From Paenibacillus sp. RC334 (GTDB lineage Bacteria > Bacillota > Bacilli > Paenibacillales > Paenibacillaceae), in contig NZ_CP125370.1 of the NCBI RefSeq assembly GCF_030034735.1, forward strand, positions 186,001-250,000: 64,000 nt of DNA. The letters are read 5' to 3'. A program made the position numbers and the translations under genes. This document shows positions 27,226 to 35,328 of this stretch, piece after piece. The notes under the pieces were generated by a model. It had not been told where the DNA came from and did no database searches. It saw only the letters and a program-made list of their open reading frames with translations. How positions within the stretch are numbered: position 1 is the first letter of the stretch; every line of letters starts with the position of its first letter.

Positions 27226-28512
27226 TTGGCTAAAATCAAATATGCACTTGTGGGTACTGGAGGAAGAGCCGAATTTTTTTACGGTGAAGTTGTTACCGTT
27301 TTCAAGGATACCTCGGAGCTGATCGCGTTCTGTGACGTCAATCAGACGAGAATGGACTATGCCAATCGGCTGTTGCAGGAGAAATATGAGCACGAGCCGA
27401 TTCAGACCTATAAAGCCCATGAATTTGAACGAATGATTGCAGAAACGAAGCCGGATATCGTGATCGTCACGACCATTGACCGTGTGCATCATCAGTATAT
27501 TATCCGGGCGATGGAGCTGGGCTGTGATGTTATTTCCGAGAAGCCGATGACGGTGGATGAGGATAAATGCCAGGATATTTTGGACGCCATAGATCGCACG
27601 GGACGCAAGCTACGCGTCACCTTTAACTACCGCTATGCGCCGCATAATACGAAAATCCGCGAGATTATTATGGACGGGACGCTTGGTGATATCTTGTCGG
27701 TCAATTTCGAATGGCTGCTGAACACACAGCATGGTGCGGATTATTTCCGTCGCTGGCACCGGGATAAGCGCAATAGCGGCGGTCTGCTGGTGCATAAATC
27801 GACGCATCATTTCGATCTGATGAACTTTTGGCTCGGCTCGAAGCCGGAGACGGTATATGCGATGGGCGATCTGAAATTTTATGGCCGGGAAAATGCGGAA
27901 CAACGTGGTGTGACTGAGTTCTATCAACGGGCTTACGGCAGCAAGGCGGCAGAAGATGATCCTTTTGCGTTGCATCTGGACCGTAACGAGCACCTGAAAA
28001 GCATGTATCTGGATGCCGAGCATGAGGATGGCTATGTGCGGGATCAAAGCGTATTTGGCGACAATATTAGCATTGAGGACACGCTTAGTGTCATGGTGAA
28101 GTACAAGAACAAGACAGTCATGAACTACTCGCTGAATGCTTACATGCCTTGGGAGGGCTTTATCATCGTGTTCAACGGCACCAAGGGACGAATGGAGGTT
28201 CGGGTATCCGAGCAATCCTACGTTAATTCCGGGGGCAGTAAGGCAGACGAGGGGGCGTTAAAAGAAAAAACCATTACGATCTATCCCCACTTTGCAGCAC
28301 CTTATGAGGTGGAGGTAGAGGAAGGCGTGGGTGGTCATGGCGGTGGTGATCCGGTCATGCTGCGGGATATTTTTGATAAGCCAGCAGATGATCGGTTTCA
28401 TCGCGCAGCCTCACATATCGACGGTGCATGGTCCATTTTGACCGGTATTGCCGCCAACCGTTCTATTCGTACAGGTCAGCCAGTAAAGGTGGAGGAACTG
28501 GTTCATTTGTAA
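27226..28512 (+). CDS. Gfo/Idh/MocA-family sugar dehydrogenase
   Basis: 428 residues from a TTG at 27226, preceded by aaaggg; earlier in-frame codons lack a site and would extend beyond the Rossmann start. NAD(P) binding is seen in KYALVGTGGRAEFFYG, the family EKP motif in VISEKPMTVDED, and the active-site-type His region in GGLLVHKSTHHFDLMNFWLG. It would oxidise or reduce a sugar or inositol-like substrate. It belongs with the divergent AraC regulator. A strong bidirectional terminator follows. Confidence 0.88.
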   Translation: MAKIKYALVGTGGRAEFFYGEVVTVFKDTSELIAFCDVNQTRMDYANRLLQEKYEHEPIQTYKAHEFERMIAETKPDIVIVTTIDRVHHQYIIRAMELGCDVISEKPMTVDEDKCQDILDAIDRTGRKLRVTFNYRYAPHNTKIREIIMDGTLGDILSVNFEWLLNTQHGADYFRRWHRDKRNSGGLLVHKSTHHFDLMNFWLGSKPETVYAMGDLKFYGRENAEQRGVTEFYQRAYGSKAAEDDPFALHLDRNEHLKSMYLDAEHEDGYVRDQSVFGDNISIEDTLSVMVKYKNKTVMNYSLNAYMPWEGFIIVFNGTKGRMEVRVSEQSYVNSGGSKADEGALKEKTITIYPHFAAPYEVEVEEGVGGHGGGDPVMLRDIFDKPADDRFHRAASHIDGAWSILTGIAANRSIRTGQPVKVEELVHL

Positions 28513-28533
28513 AGACTGGCAACCACTAAAATA

Positions 28534-28584
28534 ACCAAGAAGCCCCCCTGTTTATCTTATGGACAGAGGGGCTTCTTGGTATTT
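28534..28584. terminator. bidirectional terminator
   Basis: accaagaagcccc (28534-28546) pairs exactly with ggggcttcttggt (28568-28580), then atttt. It serves the dehydrogenase gene (+) and possibly the convergent carbonic anhydrase gene (-). Confidence 0.8.
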
Positions 28585-28636
28585 TACTGTCAGCGGCGGC
28601 AGAGTTTCTGTTAGTTGTCGTAGGGTACTTATTTCA

Positions 28637-29473
28637 TTATTTATCGGCAGTCAGTTCACGGGCTCCCAGTTGTTGTACAGGACGATGGTTATCGGGAAAA
28701 AGGGTGGCGAACTGACTGATTTGGTCGGCCGACATTTCAATGGGTTGTTCCAGCACTGTCCAGTTCACATGCTCTGTGCAAGGCGGAGTGGTCAGAGATC
28801 CGTTATAGCGAATCGAGTGCAGGTCCTTCGGCAGAAGAGTAGCGAGATTCAGTTCTCCCTCCAGAGCCTCTTCCTGGGAAACATCTTTTGGCAGTTTGGA
28901 CCAAATACGGCTGAAAGCCTCATTCTCCTTGCCGCCTTGAATGAGTACGCCTAAGACGGCGGTGCTGCCGTTGTCACCCTGATGAACAAAATGAAGCTCC
29001 ATATCGGCATTTTTACCATCTATTTGGTGTTCACTGGGATGATGGAAGTGAAACTGCTTTAAAGTGAATTTAGTACCGTCCAGTACAATATTATTACCGG
29101 GGCTGGCTGCATTGATTTGAACGGTGTGTCCATTATTCAGAATGGATACTTTCGTATTGGTGTAGTGAACCTGTATCGGCTGCTGCGTTTGCGAAGCTTC
29201 CATTCGAGTATGTTCTATGTTGACAGGGGATTGTTCGTGGCCGCTACCACAAGCGGCGAAATCCTTTTCCAGCTCTCCCCAATGCTCCGGTCCCTCCTCT
29301 CCCTCATAGGACCAGTGTGGATTTTTCTGAACAACCGCATGGGCGTCGCTAGTCGGTGAAGACGAAGTGTTCGTAGATTTGGAAGTGGCGGGCTGAGCAT
29401 TACATCCGGTTGCCGACACAACCAGGAAAATAGCAAACATGCTGGACAAGCAAACTCTCCAGTTTTTTTTCAT
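28637..29473 (-). CDS. alpha-type carbonic anhydrase, lipoprotein
   Basis: 278 residues. The signal peptide ends in the lipobox SATGC (Cys24), so the enzyme is anchored outside the membrane. It hydrates CO2 to bicarbonate. Zinc ligands are His142 and His144 in QFHFHHPSEH and His161 in ELHFVH. The N-terminal SYEGEEGPEHWGEL and QSPVNI and the C-terminal GSLTTPPCTEHVNWTVL are classic alpha-class motifs. Length is normal. Monocistronic. Confidence 0.95.
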   Translation of the reverse strand: MKKNWRVCLSSMFAIFLVVSATGCNAQPATSKSTNTSSSPTSDAHAVVQKNPHWSYEGEEGPEHWGELEKDFAACGSGHEQSPVNIEHTRMEASQTQQPIQVHYTNTKVSILNNGHTVQINAASPGNNIVLDGTKFTLKQFHFHHPSEHQIDGKNADMELHFVHQGDNGSTAVLGVLIQGGKENEAFSRIWSKLPKDVSQEEALEGELNLATLLPKDLHSIRYNGSLTTPPCTEHVNWTVLEQPIEMSADQISQFATLFPDNHRPVQQLGARELTADK

Positions 29474-29590
29474 TGTGCATGATCCTTCTTCCCAAAGTAG
29501 AGTATGTGAAACTTTTTACATTGTAAATTATTGTACAAAGCTTCATCAAGGGTACAAGGACTTAGGAAGAAGGAAAGGGTGTACTCTTTT

Positions 29591-29956
29591 TTACAGCTTG
29601 TTAAGAATGTTATCCTCCAGTACAGCGGATTTATCCCCGTACTCTTTAATAATATGCTTTTCTCCCCAGGCGCACAGAGAATCCAAAATGCCCTTCAGAC
29701 TACATCCGTATTCACTAAGCTCGTACTCCACTTTGGGAGGCACCTGATTGTAGCTAATTCGATTGACGATGCCGTCTTCCTCTAATTCCCGGAGCTGCTG
29801 CGTCAGCATTTTTTGTGTAATCGAAGGCATGATGCGTTTCAATTCGCTTGTCCGCATTTTCCCATGTGTCAAATGACACAGGATTACACACTTCCATTTC
29901 CCACCGATAACCTCTAAAGTCGCCTCAACCGAGATATTGTATTTTTTCTGACCCAA
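29591..29956 (-). CDS. HxlR-family transcriptional regulator
   Basis: 121 residues from a TTG with ggaggg seven bases upstream; the frame stays open much further but no site supports a longer protein. Typical HxlR order: EVIGGKWKCVILCHL, RTSELKRIMPSITQKMLTQQ (recognition region), LEEDGIVNRISYNQVPPKVE (wing), and the C-terminal dimer helix. There is no Cys near the N terminus of the redox-sensing kind other than Cys in KWKCVILC. It is divergent from an MFS exporter, its likely target, across an inverted repeat. Confidence 0.88.
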   Translation of the reverse strand: MGQKKYNISVEATLEVIGGKWKCVILCHLTHGKMRTSELKRIMPSITQKMLTQQLRELEEDGIVNRISYNQVPPKVEYELSEYGCSLKGILDSLCAWGEKHIIKEYGDKSAVLEDNILNKL

Positions 29957-29992
29957 TGTCGATCCCTCCGTGTGTTTCACCTTTTGTTTAGG

Positions 29993-30025
29993 GTACTTTT
30001 TGGTACCTATATCACTAAAAAGTAC
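29993..30025. promoter_or_regulatory. inverted repeat, candidate HxlR operator
   Basis: gtacttttt (29993-30001) and aaaaagtac (30017-30025) are exact inverted copies, with a central ggtacc palindrome in the 15-base spacer. Positioned between the divergent HxlR and MFS genes. Confidence 0.55.
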
Positions 30026-30113
30026 GTACTGTTCATACTTGCCTGAATAACTCATAATAACATCTGCTGGTCGAAGATTTCTACAGGCAGAAATAAAGAT
30101 AGGAGTGAAAGAC

Positions 30114-31304
30114 ATGTCGTCAGACTCAAAACGAAGTATTTGGCCATTACTGGCTTTAGCCGTAAGCGCCTTTGCCATTGGGACAACCGAGTTCATCAGC
30201 GTGGGACTGCTTCCCCTGATCGCTGAGGACTTGCACATATCCGTAACCATGTCCGCCTTAACCGTCACGTTGTATGCCTTAGGGGTAACCATCGGGGCTC
30301 CCGTTTTGACCTCGTTAACATCAAGTGTTCCCCGTAAAACGCTGCTGCTGTGGATCATGATTGTATTTATTGCAGGCAACAGCCTCGCAGCGTTCTCCGG
30401 TGGAATTGTCATGCTGCTGATTGCGCGCGTGGTCTCGGCGTTCTCCCACGGGGTGTTCATGTCCATTGGCTCCACCATCGCAGCCGATCTTGTACCCAAT
30501 GACCGCCGAGCCAGTGCCATTTCCATTATGTTCTCCGGGCTGACCGTAGCCACGGTCACGGGTGTACCCTTGGGAACCTTTATCGGGCAGCAATGGGGCT
30601 GGCGAGCGGCCTTCATGGCGATTGTGATCGTCGGTGTGGTGGCACTCATTGCGAATCTGATTTTGCTGCCATCCACTCTGCGAAAGGGGAACAGAACCCC
30701 TTTCCGCGAGCAAGTCAAACTGGTTACCAATGGCCGCTTGCTGCTTGCATTTATCATTACAGCCTTGGGGTATGGAGGCACGTTTGTGGTGTTTACTTAT
30801 TTATCTCCATTGCTTCACGACATAACCGGATTTAAGCAGAGTACGGTAACGTTTATTCTTTTGCTGTATGGAATTGCGATTGCTATTGGGAATGTTATGG
30901 GTGGAAAAGCTGCAAACCGCAAGCCGCTTTCAGCTTTATTTTACATGTTCCTGATTCAAGCAATTGTCCTGCTCGTTCTGTTGTTCACAGCTCCTTTTAA
31001 AACCGCTGGACTGATTACGATCTTTTTTATGGGATTGCTTGCGTTCATGAACGTGCCCGGCCTACAGGTATATGTGGTGATGTTGGCTGAACGTTTTGCC
31101 CCCAAAGCCGTAGATGTCGCTTCCGCCGTCAATATTGCAGCCTTCAACGCCGGGATAGCCATTGGAGCATACGTGGGTGGAAGGGTGACTGATTCCTTGG
31201 GTCTTATTCATACGACCTGGATCGGGGCGATTATGGTTTTCGCTGCGGTTCTTCTCACAGGCTGGAGTCGCACGCTAGAAAAAAGGGATACGGCTGCTGC
31301 TTAA
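30114..31304 (+). CDS. MFS exporter, AraJ/chloramphenicol-resistance type
   Basis: 396 residues from the ATG at 30114, ten bases after aggag (a GTG nine bases earlier is too close). About 12 membrane helices. The start LLALAVSAFAIGTTEFISVG, followed by PLIAEDLHISVTMSALTVT, is the DHA1 sugar/drug exporter pattern (motif with Thr-Glu-Phe). Motif A-like and motif C-like Gly/Pro segments occur (VATVTGVPLGTFIGQQWGWR). Controlled in all likelihood by the divergent HxlR regulator. Substrate unknown. Confidence 0.88.
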   Translation: MSSDSKRSIWPLLALAVSAFAIGTTEFISVGLLPLIAEDLHISVTMSALTVTLYALGVTIGAPVLTSLTSSVPRKTLLLWIMIVFIAGNSLAAFSGGIVMLLIARVVSAFSHGVFMSIGSTIAADLVPNDRRASAISIMFSGLTVATVTGVPLGTFIGQQWGWRAAFMAIVIVGVVALIANLILLPSTLRKGNRTPFREQVKLVTNGRLLLAFIITALGYGGTFVVFTYLSPLLHDITGFKQSTVTFILLLYGIAIAIGNVMGGKAANRKPLSALFYMFLIQAIVLLVLLFTAPFKTAGLITIFFMGLLAFMNVPGLQVYVVMLAERFAPKAVDVASAVNIAAFNAGIAIGAYVGGRVTDSLGLIHTTWIGAIMVFAAVLLTGWSRTLEKRDTAAA

Positions 31305-31371
31305 ATGGAATATTTATGAAAGATACAGAGGATATAAGTTGAACTGGAAAAATGAAACACAAAAACGGAGT

Positions 31372-31488
31372 AGTCGGAATGGTGGCTGTACAAGCGAAGC
31401 GATCGCTTTTGTCCCCGGATTTCTACCTTAAACCTAGGCTTCATTTAAGAAATCCGGGGGCGGTGGCGATGGGAAGCACCATCCGACT
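31372..31488. repeat. nested palindromic element of ~117 bp
   Basis: The outer arms agtcggaatggtg (31372-31384) and caccatccgact (31477-31488) pair with one bulge. The inner arms ccccggatttct (31413-31424) and agaaatccgggg (31448-31459) pair exactly. It fills the space between the MFS and aldo/keto reductase genes. It could be a MITE-like repeat or a structured RNA; no coding potential was seen. Confidence 0.6.
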
Positions 31489-31557
31489 GCGTAGTGGCAC
31501 GATAAGAAACTTTTAGTTCAGCTTATATAGTAGATAATTTAGGAAGGAAGATAAACA

Positions 31558-32400
31558 ATGACTCAAAACTTACAAAGCACAACAACATTGCACAACGGAG
31601 TTCACATGCCTTGGTTCGGAATCGGGGTATTTAAGGTGGAGGAAGGCTCAGAGCTGGTCGATGCCATCAAGGCGGCTGTGAAGCATGGTTATCGCAGTAT
31701 AGATACAGCCGCAGCCTATGCTAACGAAAGTAGTGTAGGACAAGCCATCCGGGAAGCTCTTCGGGAAAATAACCTGTCCAGAGAAGACCTTTTCGTAACG
31801 TCCAAAGTGTGGAATGCCGATCTGGGGTATGAAGAGACACGGGCAGCCTATGAAGCAAGCCTGGACAAGCTGGGTCTGGACTATCTGGATCTGTATCTGA
31901 TTCATTGGCCGGTTCAAGGGAAGTATAAAGAAGCCTGGAGAACTTTAGAGTCCTTATATAAAGAAGGGCGGATCAAGGCTATCGGAGTCAGCAACTTCCA
32001 GATTCATCATTTGGAAGACCTTATGAAGGATGCTGAAATCACGCCAATGGTGAATCAGGTGGAATTTCATCCACAATTAACACAAACCGAGCTACTGCAA
32101 TTCTGTCAAAAGAACAATATTCAAATGGAAGCCTGGTCCCCGTTAATGCAAGGCCAATTGCTTGATCATGCGGTACTGCAAGACATAGCGACCAAGTATG
32201 AAAAATCGGTGGCGCAAGTGATTTTGCGCTGGGATGTGCAGCAGGGAGTTGTCACCATTCCCAAGTCTACCAAGGCGCATCGGATTGTCGAAAATGCCGA
32301 CATTTTTGATTTTGAATTGACGCAAGAGGATATGGACCGAATTCAGGCGTTAAATGCGAATCATCGTGTAGGTCCCGATCCGGATAACTTTGATTTTTAA
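31558..32400 (+). CDS. aldo/keto reductase
   Basis: 280 residues. NADPH-dependent carbonyl reduction is indicated by the catalytic tetrad Asp49, Tyr54, Lys83 and His116, in YRSIDTAAAYANE, FVTSKVW and YLIHWPV. The cofactor region is in GVSNFQIHHLEDL, WSPLMQG and VTIPKSTKAHRIVEN. It resembles B. subtilis YtbE/YvgN enzymes that detoxify aldehydes and methylglyoxal. Site aggaaggaagataaaca precedes ATG. Terminator directly after. Confidence 0.93.
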   Translation: MTQNLQSTTTLHNGVHMPWFGIGVFKVEEGSELVDAIKAAVKHGYRSIDTAAAYANESSVGQAIREALRENNLSREDLFVTSKVWNADLGYEETRAAYEASLDKLGLDYLDLYLIHWPVQGKYKEAWRTLESLYKEGRIKAIGVSNFQIHHLEDLMKDAEITPMVNQVEFHPQLTQTELLQFCQKNNIQMEAWSPLMQGQLLDHAVLQDIATKYEKSVAQVILRWDVQQGVVTIPKSTKAHRIVENADIFDFELTQEDMDRIQALNANHRVGPDPDNFDF

Positions 32401-32416
32401 ACTCTATTTCCAAGAT

Positions 32417-32456
32417 ACGCCGTTCCTTTCTTTAATGAAAGGAGCGGTGTTTTTTG
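32417..32456 (+). terminator. terminator of aldo/keto reductase gene
   Basis: acgccgttcctttc (32417-32430) pairs with gaaaggagcggtgt (32437-32450) apart from one mismatch, loop tttaat, then tttttt. Confidence 0.85.
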
Positions 32457-32568
32457 TCCTTGATGGGTCTGGAGCCACAGCATTCCAACCCCGCCATATG
32501 GTATTATAGGGTATGATAAAAGAGACGTTTTGGAAGCTTGTGAAAATGAAGACAATCCGGGGGACCTC

Positions 32569-33600
32569 ATGAATAAGACGATTGCAGATATAGCCCAAAT
32601 GGCTGGCGTGGCCAAGAGCACGGTATCCCGTTTTTTGAACGGCGGGGCTGTCAGCGTGGATACGAGACGTAAAATTGAAAAGGTGGTCAAGGCCACGGGT
32701 TATGTGCCTAATACCTTTGCCCAGAGCCTGAAAGCAAAGCGAACTAACATTATCGGAACCGTTGTGCCGCGTCTGGATTCCTTTGCCACATCCCATACGC
32801 TGATGGGTATAGATGAAGAACTTCGGGCCCAGCATTATCAGATGCTGATCTCGAATACGAGCCAGGATGTGAAACGTGAAATCGAAGCCATTTACGAGTT
32901 GGGTCGGCAAAAGATTTCCGGCATTATTTTACTGGCTGCTGAAATTACTGACGAGCATCTGACCGCGATCCGCGACATTGCGATTCCGGTTTTGCTGGTG
33001 GGGCAGCAGCACACGCAGCTTCACAGCCTTATCCATGATGACTACCGGGCGGGATATGATATCGGCGCATATGTTCTGTCACAGGGCCACCGTGAAATTG
33101 CCTACGTCGGCGTTACGGAAAAGGATGTCGCTGTCGGTGTGCGGCGCAAGGAGGGCTTTAAGCAGGCTGTTCGGGATGCATTGCCCAATCAAGCTCATAG
33201 GGACGATGTGAAGCAACTGGAGCGATCCGCCGGGTACGATATCAGATACTATGAAACCGGTTTTAAAATGTCCGATGCACGGGTGGCTGCGTCTGCGATT
33301 TTAGATGGATTTAAGCCGTCGTTAATGGTGTGTGCTACGGATAATATTGCGCTTGGCGTGATCAACGCGGCATATTCCAGAGGGATTGCCATTCCGTCGG
33401 AATTGTCGGTGACTGGCTTCGGGGGATACGATATTACGGAGGTGATTCATCCTGCGCTAACAACCGTGCAATATCCTTACATGGAAGCAGGACGCGTAGC
33501 GGCGCAAAATATTGTACGGCTGGTAGAACACAAACCGGTAGAGAAAGTGACTGTTATGAATTATTCTCTTATAGAGAGAGAAAGCGTTGACAAACGCTGA
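32569..33600 (+). CDS. scrR: LacI-family repressor of the sucrose operon
   Basis: 343 residues from the ATG at 32569, behind ggggga. The N-terminal LacI helix-turn-helix reads TIADIAQMAGVAKSTVSRFL and the hinge helix reads YVPNTFAQSLKAKRT. The remainder is a periplasmic-binding-protein-like ligand domain (GFGGYDITEVIHPALTTVQ near the end). It precedes sucrose hydrolase and PTS genes. Their promoter lies in the 3' end of this gene, and three copies of a LacI-type palindrome follow, so it is the likely local repressor, probably responding to sucrose-6-phosphate or fructose. Confidence 0.88.
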   Translation: MNKTIADIAQMAGVAKSTVSRFLNGGAVSVDTRRKIEKVVKATGYVPNTFAQSLKAKRTNIIGTVVPRLDSFATSHTLMGIDEELRAQHYQMLISNTSQDVKREIEAIYELGRQKISGIILLAAEITDEHLTAIRDIAIPVLLVGQQHTQLHSLIHDDYRAGYDIGAYVLSQGHREIAYVGVTEKDVAVGVRRKEGFKQAVRDALPNQAHRDDVKQLERSAGYDIRYYETGFKMSDARVAASAILDGFKPSLMVCATDNIALGVINAAYSRGIAIPSELSVTGFGGYDITEVIHPALTTVQYPYMEAGRVAAQNIVRLVEHKPVEKVTVMNYSLIERESVDKR

Positions 33601-33616
33601 ACAGGTGGATTATAAT
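33587..33616 (+). promoter_or_regulatory. sigma-A promoter of scrBA inside the end of scrR
   Basis: Consensus ttgaca (33587-33592), 18 bases, consensus tataat (33611-33616). An operator starts seven bases downstream of the -10 box. Confidence 0.75.
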
Positions 33617-33622
33617 TTCTAC

Positions 33623-33748
33623 GAAACCGGTTCCATAGCCTCGGGCACAAGTGGAATCGGTTGCAAATCCATGGATGAGTATATTTTTTTAATCGTACAG
33701 GAACCGGTTCCTATACATTATTTTTTTCATCAAATTGGAACCGGTTCC
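33623..33748. promoter_or_regulatory. three LacI/ScrR operators
   Basis: gaaaccggttcc (33623-33634), ggaaccggttcc (33700-33711) and ggaaccggttcc (33737-33748); the last two are perfect 12-bp palindromes. A weaker copy ggaatcggttgc lies at 33653-33664. Spacing of 77 and 37 bases would allow looping or cooperative binding. Confidence 0.8.
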
Positions 33749-33783
33749 CGAGACGGAAGTTTTAATAAGAATGAGGTACACCT

Positions 33784-35259
33784 ATGAAAATGACAAAAGA
33801 ACAAAAGTATCGACTGATTGAGCAGGCAGAGCCCGGTGAAATAGCCAGCTTGGAGAAAAAGGTGGAGCAATGTCACTGGCGGCAGGAGTTTCATATTCAG
33901 CCATCGACAGGCTTGCTCAATGATCCCAATGGCTTTTCTTATTATCAGGGTGAATACCATTTGTTCTATCAGTGGTTCCCGTTTGGAACCGATCATGGAA
34001 TGAAATACTGGTATCATTTGAAGTCCAGAGATTTGGTCACATGGGACGACGCAGGCATCGGTATCGCACCGGGAGATTATTTTGATTCACATGGTGCTTA
34101 TTCAGGTAGCGCGATGGAGCATGAGGGCAAGCTGTATATGCTATATACGGGAAATACACGTGACGGGGACTGGATCAGACATCCTTATCAATGTATTGCC
34201 GTTATGGATGAGAGCGGTCTCATTACAAAATGGGAGCATCCCGTTATTCCGAACGTGCCGGAAGGATATACGGATCATTTTCGTGATCCCAAGCTGTGGA
34301 AGGACGGAGACAGCTTTTACTGTGTGATCGGTGCCCAGAGAGCGAATTTAACAGGCTGCGCCGTCCTTTATCGGTCAACCGACCTCCATACGTGGCGATT
34401 TGAGGGGGAACTGCACACAGGGCTGGAGACGTTTGGCTACATGTGGGAATGCCCCGATTATTTTGAACTGGACGGCTCGGGTGTATTGGTATTTTCTCCT
34501 CAGGGCCTGGAGCCTTCCGGGGATGAGAATCACAATATTTATCAGTCGGGTTACGTGATCGGCAAGCCGCTGGATACCGGGACCAGAATATTGGAGCATG
34601 GGGCATTCCGCGAGCTGGACCGTGGCTTTGACTTTTATGCACCGCAGACGATGATCGACCCGCAGGGGCGGCGTATCATGGTGGCATGGATGGGATTACC
34701 GGATATCGATTGTCCGACAGATCCGAACGGATGGGCGCATTGCCTGACGCTGCCGAGGGAGCTTACGCTTCATGAGGGCAAACTCATACAAAGGCCGATT
34801 CCTGAGCTGACTACGCTGCGTAAAAAGCGTGAGGAACGGGTAGCCGACACATTAACGTCGGAGAGCAAAACCTATACGGGCTTCAAGGGTACGGCTTATG
34901 AGCTGATTTGTGAGTATGATCTTTTGAGCGCCAAGGCATGCGGTATTGAATTCCGCGCAAGTGCGACCGAGAAAACGGTGATCCGATATGATGCCGTTAG
35001 CCGCAAGCTTGTGTTGGACCGTTCGCAATCGGGTGAGCCTGTCGCTGCTTCGTATGGTGAGATAAGACAGTGCGCCATGAATGGGAACCGTATCAAGCTT
35101 CATCTGTTCGTGGATACGTCTTCGGTGGAAATTTTCGTCAATGATGGGGAAGAGGTGTTCACCAGTCGTATTTTTCCGCACCCAGAGAGTGACGAAATAC
35201 GCTTTTTTGCCGACAAGGGAGAGGCTCTCTTCCAAGCGGTAAAATGGGATTTTACATGA
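33784..35259 (+). CDS. scrB: sucrose-6-phosphate hydrolase (GH32)
   Basis: 491 residues. It cleaves sucrose-6-phosphate, made by the PTS, into glucose-6-phosphate and fructose. GH32 motifs are intact: nucleophile Asp in STGLLNDPNGFSYYQGEYH, the Arg-Asp-Pro of DHFRDPKLW, and the acid/base Glu in MWECPDYFEL. The C-terminal beta-sandwich holds SVEIFVNDGEEVFTSRIFP. No signal peptide, so cytosolic. The start follows gaggtacacct. Co-transcribed with the PTS gene downstream from an operator-controlled promoter. Confidence 0.94.
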   Translation: MKMTKEQKYRLIEQAEPGEIASLEKKVEQCHWRQEFHIQPSTGLLNDPNGFSYYQGEYHLFYQWFPFGTDHGMKYWYHLKSRDLVTWDDAGIGIAPGDYFDSHGAYSGSAMEHEGKLYMLYTGNTRDGDWIRHPYQCIAVMDESGLITKWEHPVIPNVPEGYTDHFRDPKLWKDGDSFYCVIGAQRANLTGCAVLYRSTDLHTWRFEGELHTGLETFGYMWECPDYFELDGSGVLVFSPQGLEPSGDENHNIYQSGYVIGKPLDTGTRILEHGAFRELDRGFDFYAPQTMIDPQGRRIMVAWMGLPDIDCPTDPNGWAHCLTLPRELTLHEGKLIQRPIPELTTLRKKREERVADTLTSESKTYTGFKGTAYELICEYDLLSAKACGIEFRASATEKTVIRYDAVSRKLVLDRSQSGEPVAASYGEIRQCAMNGNRIKLHLFVDTSSVEIFVNDGEEVFTSRIFPHPESDEIRFFADKGEALFQAVKWDFT

Positions 35260-35328
35260 ATATTCAAAATCATCAAGTGGATCGTTAATCATCAATAACA
35301 TAACGGAATGAACGAGAGGATGAACATC

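Noticed and set aside
29957..30781. A long minus-strand extension of the HxlR gene up to 30781.
   Set aside because: It runs opposite the MFS gene and through the operator region; the TTG at 29956 has a good ribosome site and gives normal HxlR length.
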